The notes beneath the pieces are model-generated. The model was given only the letters and a program-made list of their open reading frames with translations, was not told the DNA's origin and did no database searches. This document shows positions 47,119-59,513 of a stretch of DNA of 64,000 nucleotides, in pieces (the first letter of the stretch is position 1; every line of letters begins with the position of its first letter). This DNA is from Artemisia argyi (lineage: Eukaryota > Streptophyta > Magnoliopsida > Asterales > Asteraceae), in the NCBI GenBank assembly GCA_030686995.1, contig CM060706.1:144232505-144296504 (forward strand). Reading direction: 5' to 3'. A program made the position numbers and the translations under genes.

Positions 47119-48489
47119 TGGTGCGTGGGGATTGCACCAGGCTTTACCTCTCAAGGGATCTTGAGAAGCTTACAACCCCCACCAGGCAGTGTACCTGATC
47201 GATGTAGTATAGTATAATGACAAGTACCGGGGGATTGATCGTTCAGCTAGGAATAGTGTCGCTAGGATTAGAAAACCTAATTACTAGTTCTAGAGATGAG
47301 AGATGATTCTTTTTGTATTTTTATATTTTTTAGAAAGCAAGTAAATATCTCAGGTTTGAAGGATTTGGGCAGAATTAGTTGCTAGTCAACTAACCCAATA
47401 CTAAAGATGCAATCAAAATAAAATACTACAAATGAAAATACAACTAAATTAAACTAAGGTTGTGAGCAATAAGTGGAGAAATGTGTTTACTTAGATTTCA
47501 CTACTCCCTAGATATCTTTTACACGTTAATTAATTGTTATAGTTGCGTGGATGACGGATTGTATTCCTTAATACCATTCATGGGGTGGCGTACTTACTTC
47601 CCCAATCCTATGAGTGCCTACTTCACTCCTATGTCGAGCCGGCTAAGAAGCTCCTAACATGGGATCCAATAAAACCTAGTACACATCGATTCATGTTTCC
47701 TAAGACGTTCAAGCATGTTACCAATTGGAGATATGCCAATTTTCTTAAGCCTAACATTGAAATCATTCATCCAATACAACCATAAACAAGTAATCAACAT
47801 CTAGGTTTCATTAGATCTAAGCAAACACAAGATAAATCTAGCCTAACATGGTGGAATCAAGACAAGCACAAGATATAGACAACCAACACATAGACATATT
47901 GATTGAATTAAAAGAATACTTATCTCAATAGCACATGTAAGCATTCAAGGGCTGAAAACCCTTGAAAAAGCTGTAAAATACGTATATGGTTCGGCCTTAG
48001 GGTTTCTCCAAACTTGTTCCTCCCTAATGAATGAAATTTAGAAAACTATATATAGATATAAGAGGCTGACGGCGTCAAGAACAACCTTGTGACGCCGTCA
48101 TCTCGCCGCCAAAATAATTCTCAGACTGCCTTGATCTACATCTGACGCCGTCATGTTATCCACTTTTGCAGGCCGTCACATATTTAACTCTTGACGCTTT
48201 ACTTTGTGACGCCTTCATTTCTGTACTGGGTCGTCATGATCTTTACTCTTGACGCCGTCAGGAAAGTACTCTTGACGCTGTCACACACTGTTCCCAGCAT
48301 GGAAAATTAAGTCTTTGGTGTTTTCTTCACTTTTATGCTCCAAAAACGTCTGAATTGCTTTCTTTTCCAGATTTCACTCCCAAAGTACCTAAAATCACAA
48401 AAGGAACGATTTAGGGTAATATTTGATCAAATAAATTCAATTCCGGGCTTAAATGACCCCCTAAAAGTGGTTCATTTTTCGCCTCATCA
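47119..48489 (-). repeat. 3' LTR of E4
   Basis: 1371 bp, plus-strand ends TGGTGCGTGGGG and GCCTCATCA. Relative to the 5' LTR it lacks about 30 bp near 47662 and has 15 bp more near 47425. Confidence 0.93.
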
Positions 48490-48507
48490 TATACCCTTAC
48501 ACTTGAG

Positions 48508-48529
48508 ATTTGCTTGTCCTCAAGCAAAT
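48508..48529 (-). other. 22-nt hairpin next to the E4 3' LTR
   Basis: ATTTGCTTG and CAAGCAAAT pair perfectly around a 4-nt loop, about 18 bp from the LTR. The same hairpin stands at 60039-60060 in E3. I recall this motif as common near gypsy 3' LTRs in plants. Confidence 0.75.
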
Positions 48530-49090
48530 GCGCTTTTATTCTAATCAAAATACAAGTTAGGGGTCATTTAACACTAATATAAAAGTAATTACAACAAATA
48601 ATCGTTCCACTAAAGACCAAAGACAAGCACGGAGGTCATATACTATCACCTCATAAATAGTGTTTAGATACTCACATCTCTCGGGTGTAATAAAGTATAA
48701 ATTACAATATGGAAACGGAAGATATCTCTCACTACCTGTCATAGCAAAATAGATTACCATAGGCTTGAGAAAGGATCAAACCTTCACCACATGGCGTAAT
48801 CACCTAGGATAAACTATCAAAGAGGTCTTTCAAAGGGTTGTAACGTTAGGTGTAGGGATATGAAATACACGGTTTTGTTGGATATAGGCAGTCTTTACTG
48901 GCGGCGAGTTAACAATCTTGGTTAATTACATGTACAATGTGGCGTTGCTAAGCCAAGACTAGACTCGACTTAAGCTAATAAATCAAAAAGAACAAAAACA
49001 TAAAATGAACATAGAATAAAAAGGGATGGTAGTCCGTATGTTTTTTTCTTTTCTTTTTCTATTTTTTCTTTTCTTTTTCTTGATTTTTTC

Positions 49091-49130
<40 letters not shown>

Positions 49131-50505
49131 ATACACTCTTGCCCTACCATCCAAAATAATACATCATAGGGAATGAAAATTCCCCTTACACTTGAATTTT
49201 TACATACTTTACAATAAACTAATCTAATGACTCGAATTAAAAAAATCAAAACACTTGGAGCACTTTTAAGATTAACGTACATATGGGGGTAATATATGAT
49301 GTTCTTCCCCATTACTCCATAAATAAGTACTTTACCCATGAGTCTCAATCGTCCCAAAACAATATGTACAAGAATATGACTCGACTTAGCAACCATGTAA
49401 TCAATTAGAAAGTTAACTTAGGGTTTAACAATTAACAATAATGCACTAAAAATGAGCGCATACACGGAAGGCTAAGGCGATTTGGGTGTACATTTAAGTG
49501 GGGTGTAACAAATTCTTCCTTTAAGTAAGATGCTTAAAGTTAGAAACGAAAAGATAGGCTCAGAGGGGTGTACTAGGGGTTTCGTGTACTAAAAATGAGT
49601 ACAACGCTAAGGTGTGGGAAAAATTAATTGACTTAACTAGCCAAATAATATGACTTAAATGGTCAAGTAATTATGATACGGGTTTAACACAAGGGTGATC
49701 CTAATGCCTCTTATCATGTAGTAAATCCTACCACATGAATGTAGTCTCACTAGCGGTCTCGAGATGCATCACTAACGCAAGTTCTAGAATCTAAATGCTA
49801 CCGGTACACTCATAAGCACTAATAGTAAATGCTTTTCCTATCAAATCTAAAGGCGAACCTCATATATTTGGGTGGAAAATTTTTCTGAAAGTACGGTTTT
49901 GTGCTAGTCATACAATCTCCTATCCTTGAGACGCTTGCTATGGCTAAAGTTTCACTCCTAAATGTTGTAAAAAATTTTAAATTTGGCGCTAAAATTACAC
50001 TAACAAGTATTTCTCATAGTTTTATTACACATCTACTGTCAAACTAACAAACTCAAGCGAAAGTGTATTTGTAAGGTATCATCATTTTACCCTCCCCTTA
50101 CACTTAAGATGAACATTGTCCCCAATGTTCAAGTATAGAATGTAAAAGTGAAATAAGTAAAACAAATGAAATCAAATACTCCCCTGATTCGCTCGGTATG
50201 GATAATAAGGTGGTCAGGTTAGATCTTCCTCCAAGAAAATGAACAATCAAAGCTTCCCTTCCAGAATATAAATCATCTTCTTGTCATACATAACCTGTAA
50301 GTCCTGAGAAAACAGACAAAGCAGCCTCGCATAAAATCGGCGGCAATCTACATAAGTTACTAAATCCTAGAAAACAAAATAAGATATAATGCTTGTGGAA
50401 TGAAGTTTGCAGATTTCCTGGAGATTATAAAACTTAATAATTCAACAAAAACTTTAAAACTCCGTTAGAAAAACAAAACTGGTAAAATTTCCAGATTTTT
50501 ACACG

Positions 50506-50539
50506 TGACGCCGTCAAGAGTAAACTCATGACGCCGTCA
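50506..50539 (-). other. TGACGCCGTCA double palindrome in the E4 tail
   Basis: Two copies of TGACGCCGTCA (plus strand) flank an inner pair GAGT/ACTC. The whole 34-bp segment is a near-palindrome. Homologues are at 58007-58040 and 62450-62482. Confidence 0.8.
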
Positions 50540-50979
50540 GAAGTGACCTGCAGAAATTCTTATGTTAAGTTTCCGGAAAATTTCTGGAAAAACTTGGTCC
50601 TACTTCCTGGAAAATCCTGCAAAACTTCATTATGACTCGATACAAGCATTTGACTCTAACAAATACAAATATACATGTTCACTTAATATTGTGGAGAATC
50701 ATGATCGGGTTGTTTCTTAAAAACATATTTGGGGTTTCCCCTTACACTTATCTTTTGCAAAAATACCTTTTGGTGAAGTTAAGACTAGGCCAAAACAACA
50801 AAGTAAAGTATTTCCACTTTTTAGTTTAGAAACATGATCTACCAACAATAAAAATAAAGCATGCATACGGATGCAAATAACAGACAAACAAAATAAAATC
50901 ACACAAAGCATGGGTTGCCTCCCAAGAAGCGCTTTTCTTTATTTACGAGTCTTGTAGCTAGACTCAAGGTCATGGGTTA

Positions 50980-52684
50980 CTACGTGATTTCATCGTTGGT
51001 TTCACCCTCTAGGTCATCTTCTAAACTAGTATCGCTTTCATAGTGTAAGTACTTCGGGTCTTCGAACTCGAAGACATCTTCTCGATACTTAGAATCAAGC
51101 TTACTAACATCCTTAAAGAATCCACATGATAAATCAGAAGTATTCTTACACCCTCTCCGAACATCTTCATCACACAAAATAAGTTGGGAACTTATCCTAT
51201 CAAGCCCGTCACAATCGATTTCCTTGAGATCTCTTCTTTTGTACGGTGTTTGGTATGAAACCCTCCTAATTCCATCAGCGAAAGACATGATCCCGTTCCG
51301 GTCATCAACTATCAAATTAGTGATTTCACAAAAGGGTGCTCCAAAAACGACTTGTGATAATCTCGGGTCGACATAGTCTTCAATGTTGTCCACAATCGTA
51401 AATTCTATAGTGAGTGCCATATTTCCTACGAACACCTGGATTTCATGATCTCTACCAACCACATTCTCACCTTTGTAAATCATTCCCCATCTGCAGATAT
51501 TGTTATAATGGAATAGGGACATAAAATTCTTAGGCAGGAATACGTTAATGTAGACGTTATCGAAGTACTTATGACCGATCATGCAGGGAATTTTGAGATT
51601 ATTCGGATCACGCCTTCTTATCTTCCCCGATTCTCCATCCCTTGATCCATATAGATTCCCCTCAAGGGAAGGACGATACTGGTATACCTCCCCTACGAAA
51701 AATCACCTTCTTAACACCATTGGTGAACAATGCACTTCCATCCTTCTCATCAAGGATTACTACCGATTCATTGATAAATGGTTTCCCAAGAACAAGGTTG
51801 GTTAATGTTCGATTGGTGAGAGGGTCCACGTCATCGACCACGGTGAGGGCAATATTGTAAACAAGTTCTCAAATCATAATTGATAGATTTCTTATTACCC
51901 TTGCATTATCGACTCTCTCGCACACTATGCATTCTGGGAAGGCTTCTTGGTATAGGGAAAGAGGGATTATGTTGACTGGGAAGCTAGGATCTATATGACT
52001 ATCGGTTAAGAGCTTTTCCTTAATGGTGCAGGAGATCTTGAAAACTTTAGGGTTGCTTTTCTCAGTCCTATCGCTACTCCCACTAGTAACATCCTCCATT
52101 TTTCTCTCGGGTTCCTCTATAATAGATTTACCCAAAATGGCTGGATCTCTTGTATGCTCTTCCGATCTCTCCTTCCCTTCATCCGCTTGGCTAGATGCTT
52201 GCGCGGTGCACTGCTCGGATGAGTTGGTAGGGCTTCTGGCCAAATCGTGGTCCACCCTTGAGGTCTCATCTTTAGCTGTATGACCCATTTTTTCAGTCTG
52301 TTGTTGGTTCAGGTTAGGTGTAGAAGCAGTTATCGTGGTGATGGTATTTACGAAATGGATTGGTCCTAGTGGGTTGACAGGTTCTTTTTCTTTTGGCGAC
52401 AGATGTTTGAATAGCTTACTAGGACTTTTTATTTTCACATGAGAGGTTGGCGGACCCATGATGGTAACAGATTTGACCTCATCAACGTGAATATCTTTAT
52501 TAACAACGTGCTCTTTGATAGCAGTTAACAGATTACAAATCTTGTTATTCATATCGGCCTGCTGTTGTCTAAATTTAGCCACGAGCGTAGAGAGCTGTAA
52601 TTCTTGAGATAGAATGAATTTTCGCAAGGCATCTTCACAGCTTTGCCAAGGAGTGCTCTGTGATGGAAAATGCTCGGACCATTT
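50980..52684 (-). pseudogene. E4 ORF, C-terminal part: linker and two retropepsin-like domains
   Basis: Follows the solo copia LTR. Frame LRKFILSQELQLSTLVAKFR (52627 on), a charged linker, then domain 1 with HIDPSFPVNIIPLSLYQEAF (Asp kept, Gly lost at the DTG/DLG position). A TGA near 51880 and a frameshift near 51690 precede domain 2 (50980-51582): YINVFLPKNFMSLFHYNNI, VFVGNMALTIEFTIVDN, LSQVVFGAPFCEITNLI, SFADGIRRVSYQTPY. The C-terminus is acidic. Domain 2 has Asn at the catalytic Asp position. Colinear with E1 pieces 3 and 4. Confidence 0.85.
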
Positions 52685-54316
52685 TGTGGAAAACTAGAAG
52701 GGGGGTTGAATGGTTTTCCCCTCTTTTTCGTTTTATGAAAGATCTTCAATTAGAGTTTATTATGAAAACAATATATAATCAATATGATTAATTATATATG
52801 TGTACTTTTGAGTTTGTTTTCAAAACATAGTTTTATGAATAAAGCATTGGTTGATCTTTAAGTTAATATGTTTTCCTTTTGAAATCTTAAAACGTTTTGT
52901 ATCAAATCATCTATTAAGTTAAACTCAATATGAGGAGTGTGAATAATAATGTAGTCGATCATATTATATAATTATGCACATCTTCACAATATTAACTTGC
53001 AACTATAACACAATCAATCATCATGACAATTTAAGCAACACCCAACACATATATGCAAGCATAGATATAAAGCGATAAATGCAAGAGTAAATGTAAAGAG
53101 ATAAGATAAAGAAGATGCAAACCGGACACGATGATTTATAGTGGTTCGGCTACAAGGACACCTTCCTTGCCCTACTCCACTCCCCGAGTACCACACTCGA
53201 GAGTTTTCTTCACTACACAACAAGCTCCCTTTAGGCGGAGAAAACCGTACACAACTTTTGCTTACACCATTTAACGACACTAAGCTAAATGTCGAGTTCT
53301 AATAGTAGCTAGAACCAATCTCACACCACAACACACCTTCTTCACAACACTACTACTACACAACTTATCACACCTTCACAACACACCTATTTCTTCACGG
53401 CTTCACGACTTCTTCATGGCTTCACAACTTCACGACTTCTTTCACTACTTCACAACTTCTTCTATACTCCACTACATACTCACACATCTATTACTTCACA
53501 CCTACATAACTTCTCCACACTACTACTTCTTACTCACTCATAAACTCACTACTAAGTAAGATCATCTTGATCTACTTATTACATATACAAAGCTCACAAC
53601 TTTACATAAGCACTAACTACATCTTTGGCTTTATGATGGGGAGGATTCTTCTCTTGCACTTTGAGATATGAGAGATTGGATCACTTGAACAAAGATTAAT
53701 AATCTTATGATCAAAGGGTTTTAGAAGGATGTTTAGAGAGAATTGGATCTGAAAATATTTGTGCAAAGAGGTGAGAAAAATTCCAGGTTTGAGGTGGTAT
53801 TTATAGAGAAAAATTTCTGACAAAATCTGACAGGGAGTGTGGCCAGTCCCCTTAATTGTGTGCCGGTCCCCTTAATAATTAAGGGGACCGCCTAGTATAA
53901 TTAAGGGGGCCGCCTAAGAAAAAAAAAAATTTTTCTTCAGATTTTTTGTCTTTTTGTGGGGGAGGTTTTTCCTGAAGAATGTGGCCGTTTTTTGGGTAGA
54001 AATTTGAATTCAAAATGTTTATTTTGAATAAAACATTTCTTATAAATACAAAAATGTTTTTTATAAGTTTAGAAATGTTTGTCCCATTTTAATAAAATGT
54101 AAGGTTTGTAAAGATAAAAATTCCTTTGATCATAAAATGCATTAGACACTTTGTTTATTCATACCTTAAGTGATATGGATGCTAAAGCAAATATTTACGA
54201 CTAAATACTTGTTTACGTCATAATTTGTAGTTCAATGAGTTTACGTTTTGTGATTATCAAAACATAGAGATATCGATATATGTTAATAATGTTTTTAGAC
54301 ATTATTTATATCAACA
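52685..54316 (-). mobile_element. solo LTR of the C1 copia family, inserted in the E4 ORF
   Basis: 1632 bp with plus-strand ends TGTGGAAAAC and ATATCAACA, flanked by TSD CATTT (52680-52684, 54317-54321). Excision restores the host frame across the Lys-Trp codons (SPLKWSEH). It shares ends and long blocks with the C1 LTR at 1658-3014. No PBS or internal sequence. Confidence 0.93.
53864..53890. other. perfect hairpin in the solo C1-type LTR
   Basis: CGGTCCCCTTAAT and ATTAAGGGGACCG pair around one base. Relative to the C1 LTR hairpin one stem pair has changed (GC to TA), both sides together. Confidence 0.8.
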
Positions 54317-55380
54317 CATTTGAGTGGTGAGGAGTCATTGAAGGATACGCTCCGCGTTTGGTACCCTCTGAAATTAGGTTTATCCTTCCATGCCTCATAG
54401 GCCTCGTCAGAATTTCGAGGGCCTCGACCAACGTGTGACGATGTGAATTCGTTATAAGCACGTTTTGGAAGCTCCATGCAGTTATGAGTCTCGTGAGGGC
54501 CATTACACAATTTACATGTAGAAGCGATTCTGTTTACTTGGCTTGAAGGCTTTTGAGTTTCGTAAGATTTCATGAGAGACTTGACTCGACCTTCAAGTTC
54601 CATGATCCTACAGTCGGGGGTGCTAGAGTTGTTCGAAGGCAAAGATATTGCCTTGACCGTTTTGTTCAAGTCACGGGGATCATTCCAACTTTCGTTGTCA
54701 TAGAGAGCAAGATCTTCTATGAGTTCCCATGATTGTTCCGCACTTAGATCACGTAGCTTACCACCGGCCGATTGGTCAATGGCTCACCTCGTGGAGTGAT
54801 CGATATGGTCATAAAAGATTTGGACTTGGAGGCAAAGATCTATGCCATGATGAGGGACTTTTTGGAGTAAGTCCTTGAAACGAGTCCATGCTTCATAAAG
54901 AGATTCATTTTGACGTTGTTGGAACATCAAGATGGCATTTCTAAGCTTAGTAGTTCTCCCCGGTGGGAAAAATTGAGCAAGGAAACGAGTGGTGAGATCA
55001 TCCCATGTGGTGATGGATCCCGCGGGTAAACGCTCAAGCCATTGACTAGCTTGATCCCGTGGAGAGAATTGGAATAGGCGTAATCGGGTTGTCTCTCTAG
55101 TTGCAACATCTAGGTCTATGGAGTCTACGATTTTTAGGAAGTCCTTAAGATGTTGATTTGGATCTTCGGAACGAAGTCCATGGAATGCACATCCGCTTTG
55201 CACCAACCGGATGGTGTCGGATCGCAAGGGGGTCACATTGGCTCCGGTGAGCTCAATGGTGTTTCGGTAGCCTTGGTGGCTAGGTCGGGAAGACTCTCCT
55301 AAGGTTCGGGGCCTAAGAGGTTCTAGTGGTGGGTTTTGTTGTGGTGGGATGACGGGTTCAAAGATGTTCCCATCGTCCAT
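54317..55380 (-). pseudogene. E4 ORF, N-terminal part: Athila-type Gag and zinc knuckle
   Basis: Starts MDDGNIFEPVIPPQQNPP at 55380. Gag core CAFHGLRSEDPNQHLKDFL, RLRLFQFSPRDQASQWLERL, SITTWDDLTTRFLAQFFPPG, QNESLYEAWTRFKDLL. In-frame TGA at 54784-54786 (after STR), then the same frame continues with NKTVKAISLPSNNSSTPD and the zinc knuckle CKLCNGPHETHNC. It ends at the solo LTR. Gag would assemble particles; the knuckle would bind RNA. Confidence 0.9.
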
Positions 55381-55526
55381 GATGTCGGGTGGTAAAGAGT
55401 TACGAACAAAAACACAAAGAAATAAGATAGACTAAAGAAAACCTAAAAATAAAAATAAAATCTTACTAGAAAGGAATCTAGCAAGTAGACCTAATAAAAA
55501 GAGATTCTAACTTAGACAATAACTAT

Positions 55527-55544
55527 TCCCCGGCAGTGGCGCCA
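55527..55544 (-). other. tRNA-Asp primer binding site of E4
   Basis: TGGCGCCACTGCCGGGGA on the minus strand, six bases inside the 5' LTR. It differs from the complement of tRNA-Asp(GUC) at two positions. Confidence 0.87.
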
Positions 55545-55550
55545 AAAACT

Positions 55551-56947
55551 TGGTGCGTGGGGATTGCACCAGGCTTTACCTCTCAAGGGATCTTGAAAAG
55601 CTTACAACCCCCACCAGGCAGTGTACCTGATCGATGTAGTATAGTATAATGACAAGTACCGGGGGATTGATCGTTCAGCTAGGAATAGTGTTGCTAGGAT
55701 TAGAAAACCTAATTACTAGTTCTAGAAATGAGAGATGATTCTTTTTGTATTTTTATATTTTTTAGAAAGCAAGTAAATATCTCGGGTTTGAAGGATTTGG
55801 GCGGAATTAGTTGCTAGTCAACTAACCCAATACTAAAGATGCAATCAAAATAAAATACAACTAAATTAAACTAAGGTTGTGAGCAATAAGTGGAGAAATG
55901 TGTTTACTTAGATTTCACTACTCCCTAGATATCTTTTACACATTAATTACTTGTTATAGTTGCGTGGATGATGGATTGTATTCCTTAATACCATTCATGG
56001 GGTGGCGTACTTACTTCCCCAATCCTATGAGTGCCTACTTCACTCCTATGTCGAGCCGGCTAAGAAGCTCCTAACATGGGATCATTAGAATTTACTCATG
56101 CATTAAATACAACCAATAAAACCTAGTACACATCGGTTCATGTTTCCTAAGACGTTCAAGCATGTTACCAATTGGAGATATGCCAGTTTTCTTAAGCCTA
56201 ACATTGAAATCATTCATCCAATACAACCATAAACAAGTAAGCAACACATAATCAACATCTAGGTTTCATTAGATCTAAGCAAACACAAGATAAATCTAGC
56301 CTAACATGGTGGAATCAAGACAAGCACAAGATATAGACAACCAACACATAGACATATTGATTGAATTAAAAGAATACTTATCTCAATAGCACATGTAAGC
56401 ATTCAAGGGCTGAAAACCCTTGAAAAAGCTGTAAAATACGTATATGGTTCGGCCTTAGGGTTTCTCCAAACTTGTTACTCCCTAATGAATGAAATTTAGA
56501 AAACTATATATAGATATAAGAGGCTGACGGCATCAAGAACAACCTTGTGACGCCGTCATCTCGCCGCCAAAATAATTCTCGGACTGCCTTGATCTACATC
56601 TGACGCCGTCATGTTATCCACTTTTGCAGGCCGTCACATATTTAACTCTTGACGCTCTACTTTGTGACGCCTTCATTTCTGTACTGGGTCGTCATGATCT
56701 TTACTCTTGACGCCGTCAGGAAAGTACTCTTGACGCCGTCACACACTGTTCCCAGCATGGAAAATTAAGTCTTTGGCGTTTTCTTCACTTTTATGCTCCA
56801 AAAACGTCCGAATTGCTTCCTTTTCCAGATTTCACTCCCAAAGTACCTAAAATCACAAAAGGAACGATTTAGGATAATATTTGATCAAATAAATTCAATT
56901 CCGGGCTTAAATGACCCTCTAAAAGTGGTTCATTTTTCGCCTCATCG
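55551..56947 (-). repeat. 5' LTR of E4
   Basis: 1397 bp, plus-strand ends TGGTGCGTGGGG and GCCTCATCG; the outer base has changed from A to G. Followed by TSD GTATG. Confidence 0.93.
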
Positions 56948-56952
56948 GTATG

Positions 56953-57569
56953 TCGACCCTAGAACGAGGATTGAGAGTGATAGCTCATTCAATATGCAAT
57001 TTTCTTATAAGATTGGATTTAGGAGCTTTGATGCCTACCTTAACTCATCTCTCCCAATGAACATAATCTCGCGTAGTGAATATAATAAAATCATGGTAGA
57101 TGAGTTAGAATACAAAGGAGATAATATTATTGCTAGGGCAATGACATTGCATGTGTTTGTAGGAAGCTTTGTTTATCTTGCTGAGTTCATGGTTATGGAG
57201 AATCTAGGAGAATTTATCGGTAGTAAGTTAACCCAAGTTGTGTTTGGGAAACCTTTCAAAAGGTTGACCAGCCTTGATGAAAAACTTATGGAAGGGTTAA
57301 TTACATTCTCGGATGGGGATGAAGATTTTGTTTACCAAATGCCCCGTGCACACCCTAGGCTCAAGGATTTTTCCATGGAGAAGTGTAGTAGGTATCCGCC
57401 CCTAGAAATGCTAAGTGAGAATGATAAAAGAAAAGGGCTTAAATATTCTCATGAAAAAAACAAAAGGTATTATCGTGGATGTTTAGAGCTAAGTGATGAT
57501 TATAAGAAAGATGAGGCGACTATTAGATGGCTCACCCTTGGGTATGTTAGCATAAGCGACACACGGTAG
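56953..57569 (+). pseudogene. E3 ORF piece 2: single degenerate retropepsin-like domain
   Basis: Continues E3 piece 1 in frame (VDPRTRIESDSSFNM). The domain reads FDAYLNSSLPMNIISRSEYN, then LHVFVGSFVYLAEFMVMENL and LTQVVFGKPFKRL, matching the order of strands in Athila proteases. Asn stands where the catalytic Asp is expected. The C-terminus contains YYRGCLELSDDYKKDEATIR and ends SDTR. The ORF itself has no internal stop apart from the insertion. Similar segments occur in Asteraceae Athila-type proteins. Confidence 0.82.
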
Positions 57570-58006
57570 CCCATGACCTTGAGTCTAGCTACAAGACTTG
57601 TAAATAAAGAAAAGCGCTTATTGGGAGGCAACCCATGCTTTGTGTGATTTTTATTTGTTTGATTGTTATTTGTTTCCGTATGCATGCTTTATTTTTATTG
57701 TTGGTAGATCATGTTTCAAAACTAAATGGTGAACATACTTTATTTTGTCGTTTGGCTTAGTCTTAACTTCATCTAAAGGTATTTCGCAAAAGATAAGTGT
57801 AAGGGGAAACCCCAAATATGTTTTTAAGAAACAAAATTGATCATGATTCTCCACAATATTAAATGGACATGTATATTCGTATTTGTTAGAGTCAAATGCT
57901 TGTATCGAGTCATAATGATGTTTTGCAGGATTTTCCAGAAAGTAGGACATAAGTTTTTCCAGAAATTCTCCGGAAACTTAACGTAAGAATTTCTGCAGAT
58001 CACTTC

Positions 58007-58040
58007 TGACGGCGTCAGGAATTAATTCCTGACGGCGTCA
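58007..58040 (+). other. 34-bp near-palindrome in the E3 tail
   Basis: Two TGACGGCGTCA copies flank the perfect palindrome GGAATTAATTCC; only the central G of each 11-mer breaks full symmetry. Confidence 0.85.
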
Positions 58041-59419
58041 TGTGTAAAATTCTAGAAATTTTGCTAGTTTTGTTTTTCTAACGGAGTCTTAAAAGTTTTT
58101 GTTAATTCTTTAGTTTTATAAACTCCAAGAAATCTGCAAATATTCATTCCACAAGCATTATATCTTACATTATTTTCTAGGATTTGTTAGTATATATAGA
58201 TTGCCGCCGATTTAACGCGAGGTTGCCTTGTTTGTTTTCTCAGGTTTAACAGGGTATGTATGACAAGAAGATGATTTATATTCTGGAAGGGAAGCTTTGA
58301 TTGTTCATTTTCTTGGAGGAAGATCTAACCTTGTTACCACACTATCCACACCGAGCGAATCAGGGGATTATTTGATTTCATTCTTTTACCTATTTTACTT
58401 TTATATTCTTTAATTGAACATTGGGGACAACGTTCATCCTAAGTGTAAGGGGAGGGTAAATGATGATTCCTTATAGGATACACTTTCACTTGAGTTTGTT
58501 TGTTTGATGGTAGGTGTGTAATAAAACTATGAGAAATACTTGTTAGTGTAATTTTAGCGCCAAATTTAAAATTTTTTACAACATTTAGGAGTGAAACTTT
58601 AGCCTTAGCAAGCGTCTCATGGATAGGAGTCGTATGACTAGCACAAAACCGTATCATTCAGAAAAATTTTCCACCCAAATATGTGAGGTTCGCCTTTAGA
58701 TTTGATAGAAAAAGCATTTACTATTAGTGCTTATGAGTGTACCAGTAGCATTTAGATTCTAGAACTTGCGTTACTGATGCATCCCGAGACCGCTAGTGAG
58801 ACTACATTCGTGTAGTAGGATTTACTACATGATAAGAGGCATTAGGATCACCCTTGTGTTAAACCCGTATCATAATTACTTGACCATTTAAGTCATATTA
58901 CTTGGCTAGTTAAGTCAATTAATTTTTCCCACACCCTTAGCGTTGTACTCATTTTTAGTACACGAAACCCCTAGTACACCCTTCCGAGCCTATCTTTTCG
59001 TTTCTAACTTTAAGCATCTTACTTAAAGGAAGAATTTGTTACACCCCACTTAAATGTACAACCAAATCACCTTAGCCTTCCGTGTATGCACTCATCTTTA
59101 GTGCATTATTGTTATTTGTTTAAACCCTTGGTTAATTATCTAATTGATTACATGGTTGCTAAGTCGAGCATATCCTTGTACATATTGTTTTGGGACGATT
59201 GGGACTCATGGGTAAAGTACTTGTGTTATGGAGTAATGGGGAAGAACATCTATTATTACCCCTACATGTGCATTAATCTTAAAAGTACTCCAAGTGTTTT
59301 GATTATCTTGATTCGAGTCATTAGATTAGTTTACTGTAAAGTATGTAAAAATTCAAGTGTAAGTGGAATGTTCATTCCCTATGATGTATTATTTTGGATG
59401 GTAGGGTAAGAGTGCATGC

Positions 59420-59513
<94 letters not shown>

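Larger units (their letters stand above)
48490..50979 (-). other. E4 conserved non-coding 3' tail
   Basis: About 2.5 kb colinear with the tails of E3 (57570-60078) and E1 (62013 on). Shared elements in 5' to 3' order on the minus strand: the GGGAGGCAACCCA hairpin (50911-50926), a long TGACGGCGTCA palindrome (50506-50539), the CAATGTTC/GGGGAGGG block, the TAGTAAATCCTAC hairpin, a run of 36 T at 49093-49128 (A on the minus strand), and the ATTTGCTTG hairpin next to the LTR. ORF calls with poly-Lys at 48983-49396 come from this run and are not genes. Confidence 0.75.
47119..56947 (-). mobile_element. Athila-like non-autonomous element E4, nested in the E3 ORF
   Basis: LTRs 47119-48489 (3') and 55551-56947 (5'), TSD GTATG (47114-47118, 56948-56952). 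Removing it restores the E3 ORF. Net length without the solo copia LTR is about 8.2 kb. It has a tRNA-Asp PBS, a Gag plus double retropepsin-like ORF and a 2.5-kb non-coding tail, with no RT or integrase. The LTRs differ by about 23 substitutions plus two small deletions. Confidence 0.92.

Noticed and set aside
48983..49396. Poly-Lys ORF in the E4 tail, and the Ile-Tyr repeat ORF at 59394-59585
   Set aside because: These translate A-runs and (TA)n in a non-coding tail; no homologous frame is kept among E1, E3 and E4.
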